64,000 bases of DNA, taken from Caenorhabditis remanei (Eukaryota; Nematoda; Chromadorea; Rhabditida; Rhabditidae). The position numbers and the translations under genes were made by a program. The first letter of the stretch is position 1. The number at the start of each line of letters is the position of its first letter. This document shows, one piece after another, positions 1 through 11,418 of this stretch. Under the pieces are notes generated by a model, which was not told the origin of the DNA, did not search any database, and saw nothing but the letters and a program-made list of their open reading frames with translations. The stretch is taken from NCBI RefSeq assembly GCF_010183535.1, contig NC_071329.1, forward strand, positions 9,610,001 to 9,674,000, given 5' to 3'.

Positions 1-451
1 GGATCAAATTCTTGCATTTCCTTCAGCTCCTTCTTCAATTCTCGAATTTGCTCGTCTTTTTGTTTGCCGAGTTTAAGAAGTGGAGCGCGAGCAATTTCAT
101 ACTTATTGAGCAATTCTCGTTTCAGTTCATTGATTGTTTTTTGGAAATCTTCAACGATAATTTGGCTGTTTTCATCATCATGTGCAATATTTCTCAATAT
201 CATTTGACGATCATATTGGAGTTGTCGACTGTCGATTGAAGCAATTCTAGCAGTGTCATGGACTTTCCAGAGTGCTAGATCTTTCTCACTCAACTTCTTT
301 TTGCTGAACGTTGTTGATTGATTTATTTCCTTTCCAGATTAATCACAACATACCTTTCTTCGTGTTCCTGTTTCTCCTTGTTGAATTGTGCTATGAGTTC
401 CGTGTACTTGTCCATCATCTCGTCTGGGTTCTTGATGATTTGATCGAACAT
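1..451 (-). CDS. Coiled-coil protein, 5' part only (runs off the left edge)
   Basis: Two exons are visible on the minus strand. The first covers about 354-451, starting at ATG 451 (MFDQIIKNPDE...). A 50-base intron (donor GTATGT, acceptor GTTCAG) separates it from an exon filling 1-303 that continues outside the window. The reading frame is kept across the intron. The visible 130 or so residues are rich in Glu, Lys, Gln and Leu with heptad-like spacing (for example KDEQIRELKKELKEMQEF), so a coiled coil is likely. A TTTCAG acceptor lies just upstream of the ATG (ATCAATATG), so this exon could be internal and the true start further right. I do not recognise the family. Function cannot be given from this fragment. 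Confidence 0.6.
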
Positions 452-1281
452 ATTGATCTGAAATTAAATTTCGGTTGATCCCGAGAATCTATAACAACAA
501 AAAAAAAGCAAACTGTCAAATTTGGGCCCGGCCCAAATTAAAAGAGGCGTGGCTAAAGATGTAGCCGCTCACGGAATAAAACTCGGAGAAAATTGCCGCC
601 AACGGAAATGATCATTGCAATGCATTGAATGAAATTAAATGAAAAAGGCGGATATTGCCGTGATACGCATTTTTAACATTTTTGGCAAGCCTAACAGTAA
701 CAATAGTTTTATTGATCGAATCAGGGCATATTGAAGTCTTCGGAAAAGATTTGATCAATTACAAGGAATATTGTGGAGTTGGAATCGTTTTGAGCTCACA
801 CCGTAGAGATCGTCTGGTACGGTGGGACCTGATCCATATCAAAAAGAAAGAGCTCGTATATGTAATTGTTTAAACTAAACATATCTGGTGTCTTATCTCA
901 TCCAAAACTTGCATTATTTTTATAATTAGTTCAAAGACTTTTTCTTTGACTTCTGCCCCACCTGTGTCTTCTCGCAGTTTCTCCATCCGAAGAAAACGTA
1001 TCTTTTCTTTTTTTCAAACTCGAATTAAAAAATCACTCCTTTCTCACTTTGATAACTAATAAAAACCCTAATAAATCTTCAGTACATCCCGATCAATGAA
1101 GAATTTCTCGAGCGTATTTCTTCATTTTCTTACTTTGATTTGATAAGAGCATTACTCGTGGAACATGGCCAGCATGTCGCATTGGCAAACTGATAAGACA
1201 AAATCAATTTGCGACTGAAAATCGACTGAAATACTCTTAAATTGTCCTTGTGCTAAACGGAAATGCAATAAAGAGAGAACC
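452..1281. promoter_or_regulatory. Divergent intergenic region between the coiled-coil gene and the type II membrane protein gene
   Basis: This 830-base spacer separates two genes transcribed away from each other, so it should hold both promoters. It contains a short perfect palindrome (519-539, listed separately) and an AT-rich remainder. An open frame at 682-873 (63 codons) has no ATG and no convincing splice acceptor, so it is not called as a gene. No RNA gene was recognised. Confidence 0.4.
519..539. repeat. Perfect 9-bp inverted repeat with a 3-base centre
   Basis: AATTTGGGC and GCCCAAATT flank CCG. It lies about 70 bases upstream of the coiled-coil gene start. It could be a regulator site or the remnant of a terminal repeat. 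Seen directly; function unknown. Confidence 0.6.
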
Positions 1282-2500
1282 ATGTCAAGTGTTTCTGAGA
1301 AGGATCATGAAGTGTAAGTTTGTGAGAAAGCAACAAAATACGAATGAATGATTCTCAGATTAGACGATTTCGACTACGGAGATGATGTATCTATAATTGA
1401 CAGATCTGAAATCGTGGATGTAAGATTTTGAGCATTTTCCTTTCGTTAATTCTGTAAAATTATTTCCAGTGGAGTACTATCATAATCAAAATATGTCTCG
1501 GGTTAGTATTCATTGGATTCGCCAGCGGATGTATCATTTACTCAGTTATCACTTGTCAGTTTTCAGTCATTTATTTTATTTGAATTCTAAAAATACTATT
1601 TCTAGCTGAAGAATACACTCATCCTGCCTCCACAAATTCCTCTTTCTTCGTCTATGACGTCAGCCAACATTGTGATAATGGAACATTGACATGGACAAAT
1701 CGAACTGGAACAGGAAATGATTATGATGTAAGTTTGGAAATAATTGAAGAATTCGAAAAGAATACAGCCTTCAGAAAGTGATAACTGGAATCGCTTGGCT
1801 CCAGGATTCACCCAGAAAACGAATTTATCATCGAATTGGGATCGCTTCAGATAACAAGGATTGGCAAGTCACTCATTATGTTTTTATGTGAGTTCTGTGA
1901 AATCATTGTTCCAAAATATGGTGTAGTAATTTAGTTAAACAAGTTCATAGAATAAATGAAAAACAGGAAATCTGCTCCGAAATATGCCCCTTTTCGAAAT
2001 AAACAAGTTTTTCTCTTATCTTCAGGAATCACACATTCTTTGTTGATCGTAATGGATGCACACGACTAAGTTACGGATACGATGAATATCTTCGAAGGTT
2101 TGCATTTCTCATTCACTCTTTTTCCATTCCTTTATTTCTAGACTTGGCTTCCAAAAGATTCGAATGCAACGAACGGAATCTATCACAATTGAAGAAGATG
2201 ATACTGTAAAAGTCAATTTTTACGAAGGAGAGCCATCTCGTGATATTCAAATCGAAGGAATGCATCCAACCATCGTTCGAGCTTACACTCAACCAGATAA
2301 CTGTAAGAGTCAGATTTCAGAACTTATCTGACTGTAAACTTTCAGCTTTCACCTATGCCTGGGAGTACATTTTCCCGCAGACTCCGGACGAGACCGGCCT
2401 ATTCAGAAAAGATTATTGGTATCCTGAGATGAAAGCAGGAGTCAATGATGAAGGCGTTTTCGAGGAGCTGCCTGCATCGTGTTACAAACAAACTACCTAG
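1282..2500 (+). CDS. Predicted type II single-pass membrane protein, nematode-type, function unknown
   Basis: Nine exons joined by introns of 43-130 bases with good GTAAG/TTTCAG-type ends give a protein of about 267 residues: ATG at 1282, TAG at 2498-2500. The N-terminal 32 residues are acidic and hydrophilic (LDDFDYGDDVSIIDRSE). One hydrophobic segment follows at about residues 33-58 (STIIIKICLGLVFIGFAS), then a long extracellular or lumenal part with Asn-glycosylation sequons (NSS, NGT, NRT, NHT) and Cys residues. There is no signal peptide, so type II topology is inferred. No known domain was recognised. It is divergent from the coiled-coil gene and convergent with tomm-40; the intergenic gap to tomm-40 is about 450 bases. 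Confidence 0.75.
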
Positions 2501-2954
2501 AATTTTCAAATTTCTTAACTGATCTACTTCCAACGAATGAATCAGTTTTTTTTAAAATTGTTTATTAAACGCGACAACAAAGAACATTAGAATTAATGAC
2601 ATGATTTTTCTTCAGTGTTTGAATTCTGAAGAATCATGAGATGCACTTTTCACTCAGTAAAACCTTAGAAGGCAGATGAAACGATAATAAATTCATATTA
2701 CTACTAAATCGCTCTAAAAAAGGTGCAAAAGAAAAAGAAAAACAATGAACGTCAACGGATTGTTGGAAGACAAATGGATTAATCGGTGGAAATTAACCTA
2801 TAAATTATAGGAACGGGCTAATCCTAAAACTAAGGGGTTGAATGAAAAAGGATAACAAATGATGAGGGATAGGGGAGTGGATGGAAGGAAGAATAATGGA
2901 GCAAATGCTTAGTCGATGTGTCAACAGATAAACAAGAACACAGTGAGCAATGAA

Positions 2955-4187
2955 TTAACCAATGATGAGTCCGATTCCGAATTTTCCAGCAGCTTTTACG
3001 TGATTGAGGGTACCCGATAGAGCTAAGGTGAATGGTAGTTGTTGACTAAGACGTTTCTCGAAAACTCCACCAACGGACCTAAATAACCACAATCGTCGAG
3101 CTAGTATGTTGAAATAGAAACAAACCAGTTAGTATCAAAGCTAGCCCTCATCGTGACTCCTTCTTCTGGCAACTCAGTTTGATAGGCGAGAGTTGTCACA
3201 GCTTCACCAACATTAGCGTTGCATTCGAACTCCACTCCAAAAGCCAAATTATCGTTTTGCTTGTGGAAATAGGTGAGGTGAACTCCTGAGAAGAATATAA
3301 TATAATTATAACTTGACAACCGGAGGCTTTTACCTGATGCTCCGAGGGTTGCAGCTGCGATAAAATGATTCGCGGTGTACCGAGCGGCATATGAGAGAAC
3401 TGAGATCTGACCTCCTTTAAATTAAATAATTAGATGATCAAAGTTAAATCAAAGTCTAAAAACCTGGAATGTTTTTTCCATACTGGTAAACCATTTCGGT
3501 TCCAACATCAAGACGGGGTGTCAATCGCCGAAGAAACTGTCCAACCAAAATTCCAGCTTCATTGACAAGGTCAATGTTAGCTAGTGTGAGACCGAGAGTG
3601 CTGAGGCGACCTCTGAAATTATCTGCTCAGTGTTGCATTGTTCAAGATGACACATACTTTCTTTCAATGGTAGCTTGCGCTCCAGCCAATTTTCCTTGTT
3701 GAATTTGTCCTTGGAGTTTTGTTCGGTAGATACCTAAACATCAATAATTCAACGGAAAAATAAAAATTCTCGATACCGAGTTGGTGAAGAATAGTAGCGG
3801 TGGTGTTTCCATTCACATCGGTGTCTCCGAGAAGAATAGGGTATGCTTCCGCCGGTCCTACCTAAACCTTCTGATTGTTTTTTTATGCCAGATAACCTGC
3901 TTGGTTTTACCTGAGTTGTTCCAACGTACGTTGCTCCAAATCGATATCCAGTGTTCATCGCAGAGAGGGAAAGTGTATGTGAAACCTGTAGAGATGAAAG
4001 TTACCGCTTGAAACCTTTCAAGGCATCATACCTGAAAGTGAGAGCTGAGTCCTTTATTGACCATGAGCTTGGCTCCCTCGAAACATGTTGGGAACACATC
4101 GCGAGCCTTGCGATGCAATTCTTCGTACGAACCCGGATTCGTTTGAGGAATGGACGCGGCGAACTCACTTTCTCCTGGAGTTGCCAT
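2955..4187 (-). CDS. tomm-40: Mitochondrial outer-membrane import channel Tom40
   Basis: About 300 residues are encoded by eight short exons. The start is ATG 4187 ([15 protein letters not shown]...) and the stop is at 2955-2957 after ...[10 protein letters not shown]. The sequence fits Tom40 of the eukaryotic porin family: [20 protein letters not shown] then a beta-rich body ([67 protein letters not shown]) and a C-terminal beta-signal region ending in hydrophobic strands. Tom40 forms the protein-conducting channel of the TOM complex. Length agrees with animal Tom40 without the long N-terminal tail. The gene name follows the C. elegans orthologue. VDAC is the main alternative, but the import-channel motifs fit Tom40 better. 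Confidence 0.9.
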
Positions 4188-5381
4188 CTACAATGGATTT
4201 ATTTAATCAAATTGAAAATTTATTACTGAAAAATAAAAACGCGAGAACCATTTCAAAAATTTGCTAATGATGTAATTGTCAAAAGTGAGCCTAAACGATC
4301 ACCGGAAGAACGTATTTTGGGAAGAATTAGAATTATAACCTAGTACATGTATTTTTCTGCATTACACTACATTAATGTAAACAAAAATAGGTATATTCAC
4401 ACAAAGCCATTAAAAATCCGGTGGACTGCTTTGAAAAATTAATATTCGCAGTGCGTGCTAAACAACGCGCGCCAGCGTAATTCCGGAGTGTCGTAGTCGA
4501 GAAGAAGAGAATTTGCAACAAGCTATAATTTGATAATTTTGGCTTGAGTCCGCAAACACCGACGAGGAAAAAATGTCGGAACTTTTTTATTTCGATAATA
4601 TTTTCGACAAAAATTCTGAAAATTAAAAATTTTTCATATTTGAGTAGATAAAGTTAGAATTAGTATGTGTGATCATTTTCAGATCATCCTGATCGTTTTT
4701 GTGTGAGCTTTCTTGAAATATTGGAAGTAACAGACATAAGATACTGTACTTTTCCGAAATTTGAAATATTTTGCCGAACGTATTTAATTATGTTTAAGAA
4801 TGGTTATTATTAATTCAAGTTTTTCTGTGCACGAAAAGCTCGCCTCGCTACCACGCGGCATCCACGCCTACTCCCATTTCAGCGTTTCGTTAAACTTTTG
4901 ATAACACTTCCGCAAGAAATGGGCGTGGCCGCCGCAAGGGGAACGGGGCGAGCTTTCCTTGTACAGAAAAATTAGAATTCATAATATTAGATGTTGAAAA
5001 CAGTGTAAAGATTTATTTTAGGTATTGAAAAAATGAGCTTTTTTGAAGAAACTTATAAAAGTTGGCAATTCAGAGAGGAGAGAAAAACAAGTAAAGAAAA
5101 GAGAATGAGAAAGGAAATTTATATATGAAACATATCATTAGGAGAAGAGAAAGAAACCCATAAGCAGATGGTCCGGGAGCATATTCAAAATGAAATAGAA
5201 ACAGAAAAAAAGAAAGACTTCAATGAAGAGACGGATCACTCGGAGTGTACTTTCATAAATTATACGTGGCAAATGATAAAAGATAACTTGCTCAGTTTCA
5301 ACAAAAAGAAATTAGAAATAATACTGATTTTCAGGGAAGGGGGCGGAAGTGGAAAACAAATGTAGGAAATTATGAATATGA
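4188..5381. other. Spacer upstream of tomm-40, including a MITE
   Basis: The stretch upstream of the tomm-40 start has a GC-rich patch near 4455-4500 (CGCGCGCC) that may be promoter sequence. A MITE-like repeat occupies 4805-4989. The rest, 4990-5381, is purine-rich on the plus strand and probably the 3' UTR side of the FN3 gene. An open frame at 5168-5365 shows no coding signs. Confidence 0.4.
4805..4989. mobile_element. MITE-like element, about 185 bp, with about 45-bp imperfect terminal inverted repeats
   Basis: The left end (TATTATTAATTCAAG..TTTTTCTGTGCACG) matches the reverse complement of the right end with scattered mismatches. The shared core includes TTTTTCTGT, AAAGCTCGCC and nearby CACGCC. 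There is no coding capacity. The ends sit in AT-rich TA-type sequence, so the target duplication cannot be defined with certainty. Age: arms are visibly diverged. Confidence 0.7.
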
Positions 5382-8300
5382 TTAGAGCAAGAAAAATGAA
5401 AAAATGATCGAAAGGATGAATGGAATTAGTGAGAATTGATTATCAGCAGCCTTCCTCCGGCAACCATTCAGATACATGTGGCATGGGAAACGGCGATCTG
5501 AAATTCAATAAATGAACCAAAAACGATACAAATTTATCGCCTACCATCTTCTTCTTCTTCCTCTTCGTCTTCATCGTCATCTGAATTCTTTTCTCCTTCA
5601 ATCTTTCCCCAATCAGTTTCCATCGCCACTTTTGTGTCCGTGTACATTCGAATCTTTACCCGATAGTCCGTGCCGGCACGCAGGATTCCATTACAATACG
5701 GTTCATTCAGATTCCGTTTCACGCAGTCGTCCGTTCCAACTGTGAATGATGCTCGTCGAACACGTTCTGAATCGAAAGGATTCCACGTGGATGGAGACGC
5801 GCGGTACGATCCCCAAACGTCCTCGTCTTTCACTTCGAACCAAGACTTCAGTTCATAGTTATCGTCATTCAAAGAGGTGTCATCTGATACAATGACGGCA
5901 AAATTGTCAGGAGATCCATTGAGTAATGAGAAAACAGACAAATCATTGTCGAATCCAACAACAAGTTCTCGACTTCCTTGCCGATGAATCGAAGGTTGAA
6001 GTCGTCCTTTTGGAATAGCTACCGTAATCATTTCAGATTCACTTTCAGCTGCAGCTTGACCTAATCCCATGATTACAGTAATTGTGAAAGTGTAGTATAC
6101 TTCAGCTTTGAGAGCAGAGAATCTATGTCTACTGGCACCTTTCAATTCAACCGAAACTGTTGGAATGTTGTCTGCATTGTAACTGAAATTAACTAGGAAA
6201 GTATAAAAGAAATGCGGAAGATCTCTTCTTACCTCAATCTGAATCTACAATCTGAATCTGCAAAGTTTTCAATATCCCAGTACAAGACAACATAATCTTT
6301 TCCAACGACTGGGAATAATTGATTCACTTTCAAAGGATCTGAAATTCAAAATTTACTTTCACAGTCTCAAAAATATCTCACATGTGGTGATATCAGCTGA
6401 TACTGGTCGACTTCTGACTCCTTTATAGACTGTGTAGACGGAGAATTGATATGTCTTTCCCGGAATCAGTTTGGTGAATGTGAACGATTTTCTGTAATTT
6501 GAAAACTTCCGAAAACACAAAATGATACAGTAACCTACTCATGTTCCATCTCAACTTTCTTTGAAATATTCTTATTGTTTCCACTGAATGTTAGTAAATA
6601 ATAGTCAAATCTGCCTTGTTCTGGGTCAGAATCTCCAAAGTTTATATTGATCGAATTTGAAGAGATTTGACCTGGATACACTGTTGACGAAATGATTGGG
6701 GCTGAAATTTAGAATAAACTATAACTGAAATTCATAGCGATTTCGAACCTGTAACTTGATCCAGTTGTGTTGACTTTGAAGTAAGAGAAAGCTCAGTTGA
6801 TGCATTTTTCACAGAAATCGAATAAAGATTTGATGGATCTAACTTGTCCAGTAGCACAAATTCTTCTTTATTTGTCACTTCCATTTCTTTACTTTCAGCC
6901 CTTCCGATACCATAAGATATTACTATTTTGTATCGTTCAAAGTCATGATACACCGGCCAATCCCACATCAATTTGATACTTGCCACATAGAATTCATCAG
7001 TGTTCACTTCAGAAACTCTGACGTTCTCCAACTGCTTTGGTTTCGACAGATGAGCTATCCGCTGAGCCCACCACGTCTTACTCAGAGCTCCGGCAAGCAT
7101 ACAGAAGACACGAATATCTAATGTATGCTCTGGAAACATTTTGATATTTGCATGTTCATCAGAAGTAGCCAAAGAGAAAGAACGAGGTCGGCTGAGAGTC
7201 AGAATAGTGTAATTGACAAAGAATGCTTCACAATTCGCATTTTCTGGTGCTTCCCAATCGAGTCGTAGCATCTCATTTTCATCAGATAGGAACACTTCAG
7301 ATGGTTGGCCATATTCTTGAAGCATTTCAGATAGATCCACTAGTGCATTTGATGTCTATAAATGTTAATGATAGATTAGTTTGAGATTCTCTGTTCTCTT
7401 ACTTCACTTGGATGATCTTCTCCTAAATCACCCGAATTCACTTCAACTGGAGCGGCTTTTGGTTTTGTTGTTGTTGTAGTGATCCTCCTAGTTGTGGTCC
7501 TTACTGTAGTTTCAGCAGATGTTTCAAAGGATGTTGTTGTTGTTGGAATAGTTTCAGTTATGAATTGAGTACTAGTAGTTTCTTCGGTAATAGTTGTGGC
7601 TGGAGGGACCGTAACAGGCTCCATCGATGTTGTAGTTGTGATGACTGCTACTAGAGGTGCTGAAACATTGAAAAATTTAGTTATATCTCATAAAGTCACT
7701 CACTAGTTACGGTAGAGTCTTCCTCAACTTCTTTCGAATACTCATACGAAGTCATTTCCGTAGTTGTTTGTAATCCAAGATTAAAGTTTGGTGGTAATGT
7801 TCGCACACTGTACAACTCTGCAGATGATGAATAGTCGTAGTTGGCAGTTCCTTGAGTTACAAATGTTGAATCAATGAGTTCTTGAGAGAAAACTCCTTGA
7901 TAAACAGATCTGATTCGAAGACGAAAAGTTGTCCCAGAATCAAGACCTCGAAGTCTGACAAGAGATGCTTTAGTGTCTATTGCATTGGAGTATTCTTTAT
8001 GTTCTTCAGGATAGTATTCTGCAAATTACTTGATGATTGAAGAATGAGCAATAGGACGTTTTTAAACTCAAATAATGTCTTCAAGTGTGAAATTATTCTG
8101 ATAAATCATCAAGAAACCCTCAGCATTCACTTACCAATGTGATAAGTGATATTCTGTCCTTGTGGTGGGAAATATGAAATGGTAGCTTCATGTTCAGTTG
8201 TTTCAATTGAGTCGAGTGTTGGTGCATCAGGACCTGAAACAATTTTCTACTTGTCGATTTCAAAGTTGCCATTTCCCTGTTACAAAAGTGGCACATATTT

Positions 8301-9518
8301 ATGTTGGACTACGCTCATTCTCTTTCTCTTTTTCCCTCTGACCACACACAAACACACATTTCGCCACCGTTGTAATCCGGTTAGGCGGAGTGTGAACACG
8401 ATTCTCGTAGGAAGAAGGGGACCGATGCCCTCTGGTAGATCACTTTGTGTCAATCGCAAACATTTCTCCCCTTTCCTACTCTGTCTGACCAGTGCTTTTT
8501 GTATTCAAATCAACAAAAAGTGCCATGGAGAGCTGGGAACAGAGTGCAAAGTTTAAAATGGCAATTTGAGACAAGATCATAACAAGAAGTCTTCGGATTG
8601 TGTAGAATTTAATTTCTAGTTTAAATATGAGATCTGTTGTTTTTCAGAATTAATTCGGAGGTTTCAGAGTTTCTCAGGACTGAATCAGACTAGAAGCAAC
8701 AGTTGTTTGAAAACAAATTTGTTATGCAAAAAAGGAGAACAACCAAAACAGATCTTTCATCAATAACTCAGCAAGAAGATGTCTAATGATATCCCATATC
8801 TAACGATGTTAGCTAAACATCTTTAAATTCATAATTAAAATTCTCTTTTGTTCTATGAGTCCGCTACCAAAAAGCCATATAAAAACCGTGAATGTGATAT
8901 AAGAAGGTTCTGATTCGGAAACTTTATTATTGAATGGAGTTATGCTCTGATGAATTCAAAAAAGTATTGACATTGAACTTAGTTGAGTTAAAGAAGTCTC
9001 ACGTAAAAGTCAACTCAGAACTTCAAAAAATACGCCTTTGGAAAAGATAGTTGAAAAATCCGTTAGATACACTAACCCAATGACTAATTCTATGAGGGGT
9101 TCTCTTAATAGTGAGAGACCTCAAGAGTACATGAGTCAAGAATCGATAAACAATGAGTTTAAGATAAGTGAACACAATTGATATACTTACGGCTGAAAAC
9201 TGCCAAATCTCCTACATTCTGCCTTGTACCATCCATCAAAATAGCACTAACCGACACCGTGTACTCTGTTGCTGATATTGTTCCATTGATAAGGGAATGA
9301 AAAGTTGTTCTGAAATAATTGAATTGGATGTCATTAACATCTATAGGAACCAACCCTTCAACGGCCGATCCAGAAGGAGGATATCCAACAGGTGGGCTGT
9401 ATTCAATGATGTATGCTTGTGGTGTCGGCTGAATAGCATGGCTGGTGAAGTCGACAAGAATCGACGACGCGGATGCTATTGAGTTATAGCTAGCCAGTAG
9501 AAAGATCAACAAAAACAT
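5382..9518 (-). CDS. Secreted or GPI-anchored multi-FN3 protein with an RPTP-type juxtamembrane domain and no phosphatase domain
   Basis: Ten or more exons give roughly 900-950 residues. It starts at ATG 9518 with a signal peptide ([17 protein letters not shown]). Fibronectin-III-like modules follow (for example [53 protein letters not shown]), interrupted by a Thr-rich, mucin-like exon at about 7428-7660. The domain at about 5540-5990 ([11 protein letters not shown].., [21 protein letters not shown]) resembles the membrane-proximal module of class III receptor phosphatases and the matching part of DEP-1 in this window. After an acidic run (poly-Glu), a 44-base intron leads to a last exon (5382-5497) ending in a hydrophobic tail ([17 protein letters not shown]) followed directly by TAA at 5382-5384. 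This suggests a GPI-anchor signal or a TM without a cytoplasmic tail. Intron 1 is about 950 bases. Function is inferred as cell-surface adhesion or ligand binding. Confidence 0.75.
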
Positions 9519-11418
9519 TCATTCATGCAGACCGAGTTGAATCTAAAGAGGAAAGAAAAGATATCAACTTGAGATGAATCAATAATAAGAGAAAGGAAAA
9601 TAAGAGAGCAATAGAGGAAGATATGTGTGAAGAGATACGGTTCGGATACGAAAAGATTCGGGCTGTCTATATTTATCCACTCATCAAATAAATAGTTGCT
9701 TATCTCTTTATCAATTGCTCGAATATCCTTATCGGGAAAGATAAAAACATCTTCATAAAAGATCATGAGTCATAAAAAGAAGCTAGTTGGAAGAATGAAA
9801 GTTTCGAGAGAATCGAAAGAAGTAATGAGAATTGGAAGGTGTGAGGAAATGTTTGCAATTAGTCATTGACCAATGGTATACTGGATTCCAGTCTACCACT
9901 GATTACGTGTTTGACGTCACACGCGCACTGCGCTCTCTGAGCAGAAAACGACTGTGGTTGGAGCAGGCGGCAGAAACCAAGCTGGTTTTGGCGGACTCCG
10001 CGGAGCCACTCGAGCTCCTGCCCTCCATTCCAGAGACGTACCGGGCGCGCTGGCTCGGTTTGACACCTTGCCACACACCGATTATTATGAAACATTTCAA
10101 TTTAAATGTTCATTGGGGAGAGACAAGGGTTCCGGATTGATTGACCGAAAAGAACAACAAAACAGCAATTGCAAACATTTGAATGAGAGAGCGCGGAAGT
10201 GTTTGTGTTGAGCAGAAGCATGCGATAATTGACATGGATACAATGAATAGGCACAAGTGGAAAGAGAGAGAGAGAAAAGGAATGTTTCAAGAGGAATAAG
10301 AGAGAGGATAAACGATAACATGAACCGTATCGAATAGAAGAGAAGCATGGAAAATCGATGCATTCTTACTTAGGAACTATCTAGATTTAAACACATGGGA
10401 GAGGAATGTTATAGTTAAGTAGAGGATTTGAATATTCGAAAAAAATATCTTAATTGATCTAGATCCTGAGTCTAAGAATTGTAAAAATAGGTTAGAGCAT
10501 TGGTATCAAAATGTGAAACAGTGAGATTTTAGCTGGTGTTGAGCTGTTAACGACAGACAATGATATGATCAAGTCAACCAATAACTCGAAAATTTTGAAA
10601 CTACAGTAACAGTCAATTAGGGTCAATCAAGAGAAAGAAAAAACGGAGAAGGTGGGAATGTAAGCCTTGTTTAACCTTCCGACAAATGACCAACGAAGAA
10701 GAAAAGAAGGAGCGAGTTTTCGAATAAGTCGAATCTCCGAAATGGGAAGAAACGGAGTGCACAAATTAGTGGTGTAAGTTGTGAAATTCGAACTCGAAGC
10801 AAAGAAGCGACAAAAGGACGAGTCGCCTGTTCGTATTTTCGGCAAACTTCTCTCCCCGAATACGACGACGTTTTTTGTTTGTGACATTTTTTTCGAGAGT
10901 GTTTGAACAATAGTCGGATGATGAGGTTTCAGAACCATTAATCGGCGGTAAATCTCCAAAAGAAAAGACTAGAAAGAAGGGATGTTTCAAGAATTTAGCT
11001 GGGATGATGAAAGATAACAAAAAGTGGAGAGTTCATTGAGATTTGTTAGAAGCTAGCTGGAACATTTGAAATGAAAAGAGATTGAAAAAGTTGGTTAAAA
11101 GAAACAAAAAGGAAACTAGTGACTAAGGACTTTGGCATGACTGTGAAAGGATCAGGCAGAGGTGGAATAGCAGAAAAGTGGCAAAATACGATTCCAGTGG
11201 TGGCGAGAAGCACGCTGATCGGTGGAGACCCATACACATACCATCCGGTCATTGTTTGCATTTGCAAACACGCCTTGCGCGCACTGTCCCTCAACAGGAG
11301 CCGCACGGGGAGAGACCCTGGACGGAGCAGAAGAAGAAGAAGAGTGAGAGAAGGAGCACAACTCAGGCGCATTCCGTATTTTCGGATTATCGACCAGAAC
11401 GACACATGTGTTCGGAGC
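9519..11418. promoter_or_regulatory. Upstream region of the FN3 gene with GC-rich islands
   Basis: A splice or trans-splice acceptor (TTCCTCTTTAG) lies about 20 bases before the FN3 gene start. GC-rich islands at about 9900-10060 and 11195-11350 stand out from AT-rich flanks and share short CGCGCACTG-type words. Open frames cross both islands but none starts at an ATG with exon-like ends, so I read them as regulatory or non-coding. A perfect cAMP-response-like palindrome is at 9912-9919. Confidence 0.4.
9912..9919. promoter_or_regulatory. CRE-type palindrome TGACGTCA
   Basis: A perfect 8-base CRE consensus sits in the GC-rich island about 390 bases upstream of the FN3 gene start. CREB/ATF bZIP proteins bind this sequence. 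A chance occurrence is possible in 64 kb. Confidence 0.3.

Noticed and set aside
682..873. 63-codon plus-strand frame (SGHIEVFGKDLINYKEY..)
   Set aside because: It has no ATG and no consensus acceptor in the right phase, and I recognise no family. It could be a relic but cannot be supported.
9832..10211. Overlapping frames of 65-102 codons in a GC-rich island
   Set aside because: They lack ATG-plus-splice logic, are open on both strands because of base composition, and match no domain.
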